Below are positions 43,777 through 50,708 of a DNA stretch of 56,152 nt, piece after piece. The translations under genes and the position numbers were made by a program. The notes under the pieces are model-generated. The model searched no databases. It was not told the origin of the DNA and worked only from the letters and a program-made list of their open reading frames with translations. The stretch is from UBA7960 sp964624065 (GTDB taxonomy: Bacteria > Bacteroidota > Bacteroidia > Bacteroidales > UBA7960). The stretch is taken from NCBI GenBank assembly GCA_964624065.1, contig CAZUWF010000015.1, positions 1 through 56,152 of the forward strand, given 5' to 3'. How positions within the stretch are numbered: the first letter of the stretch is position 1; the number at the start of each line of letters is the position of its first letter.

Positions 43777-45174
43777 ATGAAAAACAAATACATAGACCTC
43801 ATAGAACAAACCTTCGACTTCCCACAAGAAGAATTCAAGGTTTTGGATAATGAACTGTACTTCCATGATATTTGCCTCATGGACATCATCAAACAGTACG
43901 GCACGCCCCTAAAGATTACCTACTTACCGAAGGTAAGCCAGCAAATCCAAAAGGCCAAGAGGATGTTCAACGTGGCAATGGCTAGGGTTGATTATAAAGG
44001 GGAATACCATTATTGCTATTGCACTAAGAGTAGCCATTTTAGCTTCATACTCGAAGAGGCCCTTAAAAATGATATCCACATCGAAACCTCATCAGCATTC
44101 GATATATACATTGTAGAGGAGCTATTTGATTTGGGATTGCTCGACAAGAGCAGGTACATAGTGTGTAACGGATTCAAAAAACCACTTTATACCCAGAAAG
44201 TAAGCGACTTGATAAATAATGGGTTCGAGAATGTAATACCTGTAATTGACAACAAAAACGAGATTAACGATTATGCGCGTCTCATTGACAGCAAACACAA
44301 GGTTAGGTTGGGGATCCGAATTGCCTCCGAAGAGGAACCAATGTTTGAGTTTTACACTTCCAGGCTTGGTATCAGGTACAACGATATTGTTCCATATTAT
44401 CGCGAAAAGATCGAGAAAGATAAACGATTCGAGCTTAAAATGCTCCATTTCTTCATAAATACCGGCATCAAGGACAATGCCTATTACTGGAACGAACTTT
44501 CGAAGTGCGTGAACGTTTATTGCAACTTGAAGAAGATTTGCCCCGAACTCGATAGCCTCAATATTGGAGGTGGATTTCCCATAAAAAACTCTTTGGGTTT
44601 TGACTACGATTACGAATACATGGCTGAGGAGATTGTTGCTCAAATCAAGAATATCTGCAATCAAAACGATGTTGAGGAACCTCACATTTTTACCGAATTT
44701 GGTGCATTTACGGTAGGAGAGAGTGGAGCAGTTCTTTATTCCATTTTAGATCAAAAGCAACAGAACGATCGCGAACACTGGAACATGATTGATAGTAGTT
44801 TTATGACAACTCTTCCTGATATTTGGGCATCAAAGCAAAGGTTCATCATGCTTGCCATAAATAACTGGGATAGTGAATACCAAAGGGTTAACTTGGGAGG
44901 TTTGACCTGCGATTCTATGGATTACTACAATGCCGAGGCCCATGCCAATGCCATTTTCTTGCCCCGTATCCGCGAAGGCCAAACCCAATACATCGGTATG
45001 TTTCACACCGGCGCCTATCAAGAGAGCCTCGGAGGGTTTGGTGGCATACAGCACTGCTTGATACCTGCTCCCAAGCTAATAATTATTGACAGAGACGAGG
45101 AAGGCGAGTACAGCACCAAGCTATTTGCAAAAGAGCAAAGTTACAAGTCTATGCTCCGAACTTTGGGGTACTAA
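43777..45174 (+). CDS. speA: Arginine decarboxylase, fold-type III PLP enzyme, short form
   Basis: 465 residues. The PLP-barrel lysine lies in Y-C-Y-C-T-K-S-S-H near residue 87, followed by I-E-T-S-S-A-F-D-I near 108 and the glycine-rich phosphate loop L-N-I-G-G-G-F-P near 264. H-F-F-I-N-T-G-I-K lies near 227 and M-F-H-T-G-A-Y-Q near 409 near the second-subunit site. It matches the roughly 465-residue Bacteroidota enzyme usually called arginine decarboxylase and lacks the extra domains of the E. coli SpeA. It would make agmatine for polyamine synthesis. Substrate (arginine versus a related diamino acid) is by family, not proven by sequence. Confidence 0.85.
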   Translation: MKNKYIDLIEQTFDFPQEEFKVLDNELYFHDICLMDIIKQYGTPLKITYLPKVSQQIQKAKRMFNVAMARVDYKGEYHYCYCTKSSHFSFILEEALKNDIHIETSSAFDIYIVEELFDLGLLDKSRYIVCNGFKKPLYTQKVSDLINNGFENVIPVIDNKNEINDYARLIDSKHKVRLGIRIASEEEPMFEFYTSRLGIRYNDIVPYYREKIEKDKRFELKMLHFFINTGIKDNAYYWNELSKCVNVYCNLKKICPELDSLNIGGGFPIKNSLGFDYDYEYMAEEIVAQIKNICNQNDVEEPHIFTEFGAFTVGESGAVLYSILDQKQQNDREHWNMIDSSFMTTLPDIWASKQRFIMLAINNWDSEYQRVNLGGLTCDSMDYYNAEAHANAIFLPRIREGQTQYIGMFHTGAYQESLGGFGGIQHCLIPAPKLIIIDRDEEGEYSTKLFAKEQSYKSMLRTLGY

Positions 45175-45327
45175 GAGAACAAATTCACCACCTTGAACCA
45201 AAAAACGAAAATTGCCCCACTCAAGTGAAACCGATAAGAACTTTTGAGGTATTGTTTTTTAGCAACCGAGGGTTCAACATTTCATTTTGAGAAAACTAAG
45301 GTTTTTGGTGCAAAATATTTGAAAGCT

Positions 45328-46062
45328 ATGGAGATTTTATGGCTCGATTCGGTCCTCTCAACCAATAGTGAGGCCTTTGCCATTATTGGGCAGGGTGAAG
45401 CCAGAGAAGGCCTGGTTGTTGCCACCCTTAATCAGGTTGCCGGTCGAGGACAAGGCCACTCATCCTGGGAAAGCGAGGAAGGAAAAAACCTTACGTTCTC
45501 CATAATTCTCCATCCAAAAACAATTAAACCCTCCGAGCAATTTATCCTTAACCAGACTATTTCCCTCGGGGTACTGGAAGGTGTTGAGAAAATTTCCAAT
45601 GCCGGTGATTTTTTAATAAAGTGGCCCAATGACATTTACTTCAAATCGTCAAAGGTTGCCGGAATCCTTATTGAGAATTCCATAATAGGTGATGAATATA
45701 GCCTTGCTGTTGTGGGCATAGGAATTAACCTAAACCAAGAGAAATTCGCTTCAAACGCTCCAAACCCGATTTCGTTGAGAAATATCTGCAATGTAGAGTT
45801 TGACATAAAACAAAGTCTTCAAATTGTAATTGATTCTGTTTGGTATTGGTATGATTTTTTGGTAAAAGGCAATTGTCAAACGGTAAAATCAAAATACCTC
45901 CAAAAACTTATGGGAATGGGGGTTTCTCGGGTTTTCAGATCTAACCGAAAGGAATTTAATGCTACAATCACAGGTCTTGACGAATACGGCAGGCTTGTGG
46001 TAATAATGGAAGATGGAACCTCGGGCACATTTGATTTCAAGGAAATAGAATTCGTCAATTAG
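45328..46062 (+). CDS. birA: Biotin--[acetyl-CoA-carboxylase] ligase (group I, no HTH)
   Basis: 244 residues from the ATG at 45328; the upstream extension to 45244 is weak and precedes the conserved start (L-D-S-V-L-S-T-N-S). Catalytic loop G-R-G-Q-G-H-S-S-W near 44-52, K-W-P-N-D-I near 98, K-V-A-G-I-L-I-E-N near 109, and a C-terminal small domain with G-I-G-I-N-L-N. It has no N-terminal DNA-binding domain, so it is a ligase only and not a biotin repressor. It transfers biotin to carboxyl carrier proteins. Convergent with the SRPBCC gene, 4 bp apart. Confidence 0.93.
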   Translation: MEILWLDSVLSTNSEAFAIIGQGEAREGLVVATLNQVAGRGQGHSSWESEEGKNLTFSIILHPKTIKPSEQFILNQTISLGVLEGVEKISNAGDFLIKWPNDIYFKSSKVAGILIENSIIGDEYSLAVVGIGINLNQEKFASNAPNPISLRNICNVEFDIKQSLQIVIDSVWYWYDFLVKGNCQTVKSKYLQKLMGMGVSRVFRSNRKEFNATITGLDEYGRLVVIMEDGTSGTFDFKEIEFVN

Positions 46063-46066
46063 GCAT

Positions 46067-46474
46067 TCAGCTTTTCATAAACACTTCCTTAAGTTTTTCA
46101 GCCATCAAGTCAACCAGGTTTTGCAATGGCTTAGATGCCACCATCTTGATGAAAGGGTTGAGGTCGGCCTCATAAACCACCGTAACAGAGCACACGTCGG
46201 GATTAACCCTCGCTATATTGTAGTCAAGGGTATAGTCAATTGGATTCGAACCGTGAGAAACCACATGAAGGTTTGAAAAAGGAGTTGAGGATTTCAATTT
46301 CATTTCCAAGTTCGCCAAGCCCGTTATTGTAAATGAACAAGTATCCTGAGTGGCCTGCCAGTTTGTAACCTGCGGTGGCATTAAGCCCCTTAAGTTCCGA
46401 AAATCCGAAAGAAACTCGAAAACTTCAGAATCCCTCGCCGCTATTTGGGTAGTTTCGCTTTTGAATTTTGACAT
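46067..46474 (-). CDS. SRPBCC family protein
   Basis: 135 residues from the ATG at 46474; the 19-residue extension upstream is unlike the family. It starts K-S-E-T-T-Q-I-A-A-R-D-S-E-V-F-E-F-L-S-D-F-R-N-L, the first strand and helix of a helix-grip (START/polyketide cyclase) fold. Alternating strands follow, and the protein ends in an amphipathic helix (L-Q-N-L-V-D-L-M-A-E-K-L). Folds of this type bind a hydrophobic ligand. It lies downstream of pyrE on the same strand across a 167-bp gap; the pairing with pyrE recurs in the phylum, but the role is unknown. Confidence 0.75.
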   Translation of the reverse strand: MSKFKSETTQIAARDSEVFEFLSDFRNLRGLMPPQVTNWQATQDTCSFTITGLANLEMKLKSSTPFSNLHVVSHGSNPIDYTLDYNIARVNPDVCSVTVVYEADLNPFIKMVASKPLQNLVDLMAEKLKEVFMKS

Positions 46475-46641
46475 ATTCTTCTCGGTAACAGGTGCTGAGT
46501 TTAGGCTATTGGGGGTTGGGATTTCTAACAATTACCTTTATTTATTGTCGATTTTTTTGATTTATGCTGTAAGTTTTTAGCAATAGGCTACAAGTTTTAT
46601 AATTGTCCTATGGCAAGAGCTTGAGGCTTCCTGTCCATTCT

Positions 46642-47283
46642 TCACATCCCGTAACTCCACGGGTCGAGCCGCCATTTTTCCACTACGTCTCTTTGATTTT
46701 GGGTAATTATTTTGTCCTGAAATGCCGTTTCGAGCAGGCAATCGAACCCACATAGGGTTTGCAAGGTGCAATTGCTTTGTTTCATCAGCGTTGAAGCCTC
46801 CTCTAGACCATAGGAGAAGATTGCTAGCATTGCTCCAACCTCAAATCCTGCTTCTCGCAAGGCCTCCACGGCGGCCAGGCTGCTCTTTCCGGTTGATACC
46901 AAATCTTCGATTACGAGGGTTTTTTCGCCTGGCAAAATTCTACCCTCAACCATATTAGCCATGCCATGCGCCTTGGCCGAACTCCTGACGTAAACAAAAG
47001 GCAATCCGAGCTCTTCTGCCACAAGAATACCGTGTGCAATAGCACCTGTGGCAACTCCAGCAATAACCCTTGCATCTGCATGGCTTTCCTTTATTAATCG
47101 AACAAACTGTAGGGCTATTTGACGCCGCACCTGTGGATAGGATAGGGTAACCCTATTATCGCAATAAATCGGTGACTTAATTCCCGACGCCCAAGTAAAA
47201 GGATTATCGGTATTAAGTTTAATTGCGTTACTTTGCAAAAGTAAACTGGCAATGATGCAGGCGGGGTCATTTTCCTGGTTCAT
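46642..47283 (-). CDS. pyrE: Orotate phosphoribosyltransferase
   Basis: 213 residues, normal length. The PRPP-binding loop is T-L-V-I-E-D-L-V-S-T-G-K-S-S near 117-130. The N-terminus has F-T-W-A-S-G-I-K-S-P-I-Y-C-D-N-R near 28-43 (orotate binding). The flexible loop segment is V-R-S-S-A-K-A-H-G near 98. It forms OMP from orotate and PRPP in UMP synthesis. The partner pyrF is in the same window but in another operon, so the pathway is not clustered. Confidence 0.96.
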   Translation of the reverse strand: MNQENDPACIIASLLLQSNAIKLNTDNPFTWASGIKSPIYCDNRVTLSYPQVRRQIALQFVRLIKESHADARVIAGVATGAIAHGILVAEELGLPFVYVRSSAKAHGMANMVEGRILPGEKTLVIEDLVSTGKSSLAAVEALREAGFEVGAMLAIFSYGLEEASTLMKQSNCTLQTLCGFDCLLETAFQDKIITQNQRDVVEKWRLDPWSYGM

Positions 47284-47380
47284 AATAATTTCTTTTCATC
47301 TTAATAAAAAACTACTTCAAAACAGTTTGTAAAACCAAAAGGAAAATATGGATCCTGAAAAAAAATTCACAATTGGGTAG

Positions 47381-47388
47381 CAAATTTA
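47381..47388 (-). promoter_or_regulatory. Candidate -7 box of pyrE
   Basis: TAAATTTG on the minus strand, 97 nt upstream of the pyrE ATG at 47283. The -33 element is not evident. Confidence 0.3.
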
Positions 47389-47451
47389 CGAAATATTGTT
47401 TACAGGATAGGGTTTGAGGATTTTTATATTGTTTTGCGCAAAATAATTTAG

Positions 47452-48063
47452 ATGATGTGGCAGGTCTACTTCGAAAACAGGTTGATAAATTTTAGGCTCT
47501 TGCCCGATGGGGAATTCCCAAATGATGGGCACCTTGTTTGCTACAGGCAGGAAATTACCATTGACTGGGTGCTAGGATTGGTTCAACAAACTCCTGAAAA
47601 CTCTATTATTACTCTTTATGCAAATGACCTTTTTTCCCTTCGCCAAAAGTTCGAGCTGCTTTTCATAAAAAAAGTGGTGGCGGGAGGCTTGGTTCAAAAT
47701 GCTGTAGGAGAGTACCTTTTCATTCATAAAAATGGCCATTGGGATTTGCCCAAGGGCCACCTCGAGCCCAATGAAACCCTGATTGAGGCCGCCAAAAGGG
47801 AGGTGAAGGAAGAAACCGGGATCGGGGATCTTGAAATTGCTAATCCTCTTTCAACAACCAACCACTTTTTTCAAGAAAAGGGCGGAGAATGGATTTTGAA
47901 GGAAACCTATTGGTTTCTCATGAAAACCACGAGTTGCCATCAGCCAATTATTGACAGGCTTGAGGGAATTTCCGGGGCCAAATGGGTTGGCAAGAATGAT
48001 TTGGATAACGTGCTGGAAAATGCTTATGCTTCAATTAGGCAGGTGGTTTCATCTATTGTCTGA
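47452..48063 (+). CDS. NUDIX hydrolase
   Basis: 203 residues. The Nudix box is complete: G-H-L-E-P-N-E-T-L-I-E-A-A-K-R-E-V-K-E-E-T-G-I near residues 101-123 (G-x5-E-x7-R-E-x2-E-E-x-G). The first 65 residues before the fold (F-R-L-L-P-D-G-E-F, E-N-S-I-I-T-L-Y-A-N-D) are extra compared with minimal enzymes. It cleaves a nucleoside diphosphate linked to another group; the substrate cannot be predicted. It is divergent from pyrE with a 168-bp gap and convergent with coaD. Confidence 0.93.
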   Translation: MMWQVYFENRLINFRLLPDGEFPNDGHLVCYRQEITIDWVLGLVQQTPENSIITLYANDLFSLRQKFELLFIKKVVAGGLVQNAVGEYLFIHKNGHWDLPKGHLEPNETLIEAAKREVKEETGIGDLEIANPLSTTNHFFQEKGGEWILKETYWFLMKTTSCHQPIIDRLEGISGAKWVGKNDLDNVLENAYASIRQVVSSIV

Positions 48064-48096
48064 GGCTGCATTAAATACAGTTTGCAACCATAAGCT

Positions 48097-48570
48097 TTAA
48101 CCAATTTTAATCAATCCAGCCAATTTATCAGGTACGAATTGGTCAATATCACCACCGCTTTTTAGGATCTCCCTTATTATGGAGGAGGTTATGGCCGTGT
48201 GTTCTGGCAAAGTAAGCATAAAGACCGTGTCGGTGCTCGGAAGCATTGACTTGTTCATTTGTCCAATGCTCCTTTCAAACTCAAAATCGGCACTGGTACG
48301 CAGCCCCCTCAATATGAAACTTGCATTTAGTTGTTTGCATAAATCTATTGTAAGACCCTCGAAATCAATAATCCTGATCTTTTCATACCCTTCAAAAACC
48401 TTTTCAAGCCACAATTTGCGGGTTTCTATTGAAAAGAGCGAATTTTTTGTAGAGTTTTTCCCAACGGCCACATAGATCGTGTCGAATAGAGGCATTGCCC
48501 TCATAATTACCGATTCGTGACCCTTGGTAATTGGGTCGAAGCTGCCCGGAAAAAGCGCTGTTTTGTCCAT
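48097..48570 (-). CDS. coaD: Phosphopantetheine adenylyltransferase
   Basis: 157 residues from the ATG at 48570; the frame extends 168 nt upstream into the end of rsmD but the extension is out-of-frame text. Nucleotidyl-transferase motif F-P-G-S-F-D-P-I-T-K-G-H near 6-17, L-R-G-L-R-T-S-A-D-F-E-F-E near 88, and T-S-S-I-I-R-E-I near 128. It adenylates 4'-phosphopantetheine to dephospho-CoA, the penultimate step of coenzyme A synthesis. Third downstream gene of the operon that starts at 50573. Confidence 0.96.
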   Translation of the reverse strand: MDKTALFPGSFDPITKGHESVIMRAMPLFDTIYVAVGKNSTKNSLFSIETRKLWLEKVFEGYEKIRIIDFEGLTIDLCKQLNASFILRGLRTSADFEFERSIGQMNKSMLPSTDTVFMLTLPEHTAITSSIIREILKSGGDIDQFVPDKLAGLIKIG

Positions 48571-48634
48571 GTTACGGGATTTTACTTGCCCAAAATTACT
48601 CTCTATTTTCAAATATTCTGGAACAAACCAATTT

Positions 48635-49177
48635 TTATTCCAATTTATTTTGAAAAAAGGAGAAATGTACCTTACCGTATTTACGCTCCCTTTCAAAACC
48701 CGGGTATGATGCGAAATTTTTGCTGGCAGGATGCTCAATTATCAATACCCCGCCGGGTGAGAGCAAGTTGCGTTCGAAAACAAGGTTTGCAATGGCTCCC
48801 GTATCTTCAAGGTCAAACGGAGGGTCGGCAAAAATGACATCGAATTGGTTGCGGCAACCTATCAAGAACCTGTAGGCATCAGACCTAATCGGGAAAAGGT
48901 TTTCCAAACCGAGTTCGTTTTTTACCTTCTTTATAAACTCTATGCATTTGTAGTTTAGGTCAACCGAAATGACTTTCTCCGCCTCCCTCGAGGCGAACTC
49001 GAATGATATGCTTCCGGTGCCAGCAAACAAGTCGAGAACCTTGATGCCAGCAATGTCCAAGCGGTTGCCCACCACGGTAAAAAGAGCCTCTTTGGCCAAA
49101 TCTGTGGTGGGTCTCACCGGCAGGTTCGCAGGGGGTTTTATTATTCTACGTTGGTGTTTGCCGGCTATTATACGCAT
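48635..49177 (-). CDS. rsmD: 16S rRNA (guanine966-N2)-methyltransferase RsmD
   Basis: 180 residues. It starts M-R-I-I-A-G-K-H-Q-R-R, then R-P-T-T-D-L-A-K-E-A-L-F near 22-33. SAM-binding motif I is L-D-L-F-A-G-T-G-S near 48-56, and the catalytic N-P-P-Y equivalent is A-D-P-P-F near 117-121. It methylates G966 of 16S rRNA in the assembled 30S subunit. It starts 1 bp after the DUF3822 stop, indicating translational coupling. Confidence 0.95.
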   Translation of the reverse strand: MRIIAGKHQRRIIKPPANLPVRPTTDLAKEALFTVVGNRLDIAGIKVLDLFAGTGSISFEFASREAEKVISVDLNYKCIEFIKKVKNELGLENLFPIRSDAYRFLIGCRNQFDVIFADPPFDLEDTGAIANLVFERNLLSPGGVLIIEHPASKNFASYPGFERERKYGKVHFSFFQNKLE

Positions 49178-49178
49178 A

Positions 49179-49982
49179 TTATGGCTGGTTTAACCTGTGC
49201 AGGTGAGGTTCTGCCTTCAAAACATTGGGAAATAGCTGAAGAATATTTTCAACGAAAGTCTGGTTGTCTTCATTTTTGGTTAGCAGGTGAACCTGAAGTT
49301 GGGAAAAATCAAGGTCGAATTGTTCCAAGAAGAAAATAAGGTAGTAAAGGAAATCGCTATACTCCAAACACTTGAATGTATTGTAAGCCAATAGCTGCTT
49401 GTTCTCAAAATAGAAAACGTTAAAACCTGACTTAAAGGGCTGGACAACTACTTGTGGCAGGCTTGAATTTGATAGGGTGCTATTTAGAAACCAGTTAATG
49501 AGGCATGTAGCCGAGTGTTGGAGGTCAAAATTCTGGAATTGTTTTTTCAGTACCATCTCAATTTCCGTTGGTAGTTCGAAAATGCCATTGCAGCCAATTG
49601 CTGGCAGGTGGTCAATTACCTTTATTTTCGGGTTTGAGTTGGGTACGCAGAATTTAAATAGGCTCTCGGAGAGGTTGGGGTCAAAAACATCTTTAGGAAC
49701 AAAAATCAAATTTGGCGAACGGAGCAATACCGTAATCCTTTGAAAAGAAAATCTCGAAAAATTCAGTTGTTCAAAAAGTTTGTCAAGCCAGTTTGAATAC
49801 TCCAAATCTCCCATACTTTCATTTATCAGGTATTCTTCTATTATGGTGGGATGCCCTAGAGTTGAAACCATAAAAGAAAATCCATCGAGCGATAGCTCGA
49901 TGGACAACTCAAGGTTACTTGTTGGCTCAAACTTCAATAAACCGCCACCAAAGGCGTACGATTTTGTAAAGGAGCCGTGCAT
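49179..49982 (-). CDS. DUF3822 family protein
   Basis: 267 residues without signal or membrane segments. The text L-S-I-E-L-S-L-D-G-F-S-F-M-V-S near 26-40, F-V-P-K-D-V-F-D near 93 and H-L-P-A-I-G-C-N-G near 122 fits DUF3822, a Bacteroidota family regularly found directly upstream of rsmD. The fold is thought to be actin/ASKHA-like, but no activity is known. The gene lies between the pilin-like gene (6 bp upstream) and rsmD (1 bp downstream). Confidence 0.85.
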   Translation of the reverse strand: MHGSFTKSYAFGGGLLKFEPTSNLELSIELSLDGFSFMVSTLGHPTIIEEYLINESMGDLEYSNWLDKLFEQLNFSRFSFQRITVLLRSPNLIFVPKDVFDPNLSESLFKFCVPNSNPKIKVIDHLPAIGCNGIFELPTEIEMVLKKQFQNFDLQHSATCLINWFLNSTLSNSSLPQVVVQPFKSGFNVFYFENKQLLAYNTFKCLEYSDFLYYLIFFLEQFDLDFSQLQVHLLTKNEDNQTFVENILQLFPNVLKAEPHLHRLNQP

Positions 49983-49988
49983 TTTGTG

Positions 49989-50573
49989 TTATTCCCAGTT
50001 TCCGTTGGTGTGGGATTCGGTAAGTGAACCTACCTTCAAGCCATCCATTCGGGTATAATATATTTTGTACTTGAGACCTTGCAAATAAATTTCAGGGGTT
50101 GTGAATGCCTCAAAAACCGGCACTATTATTTGTCCTCTTTCTATCTTGTCGGCACCCATTTTAAATCTTTGACCATTGCCGTATGGAACATAGGGCAAAG
50201 AATCTAAAGAAAAACCCTTCCCGGTAAAAACTTGAGACATTACAGAGTTCCACGAGGCTATGCGCTTTACAATACCTTTTTTTACTGCTTCTGCCTCGGT
50301 CATCCCTTCGGGAGGGACGCCTATGGCCAAAATTGTTTGTAATGAATCGGTTTTAATAAATCGCACCAAAGAGTCGAGGTCACTGTTGAAGGAGTTGTAC
50401 CTTGTCCTGTGGGCCACTTGGGCATCCTTGATGGTTTTTAACCTTTCGATGATTTCTTTTTCTCTTTTTTCCGCTTCTTTGTTAAAGTTTACAGGCTCCA
50501 TTATTGATTGGATAATTAAATACCCCAAGGCAACGATAACTAGCACAAGTAAAATTTGGAGGATGGTTTTCAT
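49989..50573 (-). CDS. Membrane-anchored pilin-like protein, unrecognised family
   Basis: 194 residues. A single N-terminal membrane helix (about 4-25) is followed by a charged helix, E-I-I-E-R-L-K-T-I-K-D-A-Q-V-A-H-R-T-R-Y-N-S-F near 40-63, and then S-D-L-D-S-L-V-R-F-I. A hydrophobic helix followed by I-x-x-A-Q-x-A-x-R-x-x-x-x-x-F-x-x-D is how pseudopilins look, but the prepilin cleavage motif is missing. The C-terminal half is beta-rich with Y-V-P-Y-G-N-G-Q-R-F. It has the best-formed promoter on this strand and heads the operon with DUF3822, rsmD and coaD. I would not assign a function. Confidence 0.7.
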   Translation of the reverse strand: MKTILQILLVLVIVALGYLIIQSIMEPVNFNKEAEKREKEIIERLKTIKDAQVAHRTRYNSFNSDLDSLVRFIKTDSLQTILAIGVPPEGMTEAEAVKKGIVKRIASWNSVMSQVFTGKGFSLDSLPYVPYGNGQRFKMGADKIERGQIIVPVFEAFTTPEIYLQGLKYKIYYTRMDGLKVGSLTESHTNGNWE

Positions 50574-50624
50574 ATGAAATTGGTTTTATTTTTTTTTCGT
50601 AGTTATAGTTTGGTTTTGCGTCCG

Positions 50625-50655
50625 CAAATTTATTAATGATATTGAAACCGACAAA
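50625..50655 (-). promoter_or_regulatory. Bacteroidota-type promoter of the pilin-like/DUF3822/rsmD/coaD operon
   Basis: Minus-strand TTTG at 50652-50655 and TAAATTTG at 50625-50632 are exactly 19 nt apart, an ideal match. The leader to the ATG at 50573 is about 45 nt. Confidence 0.65.
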
Positions 50656-50708
50656 GATAATTTTTACTTTTTTGAAAAAAAAATGGCACCATCCCTCCAA
50701 AAGGCAAC

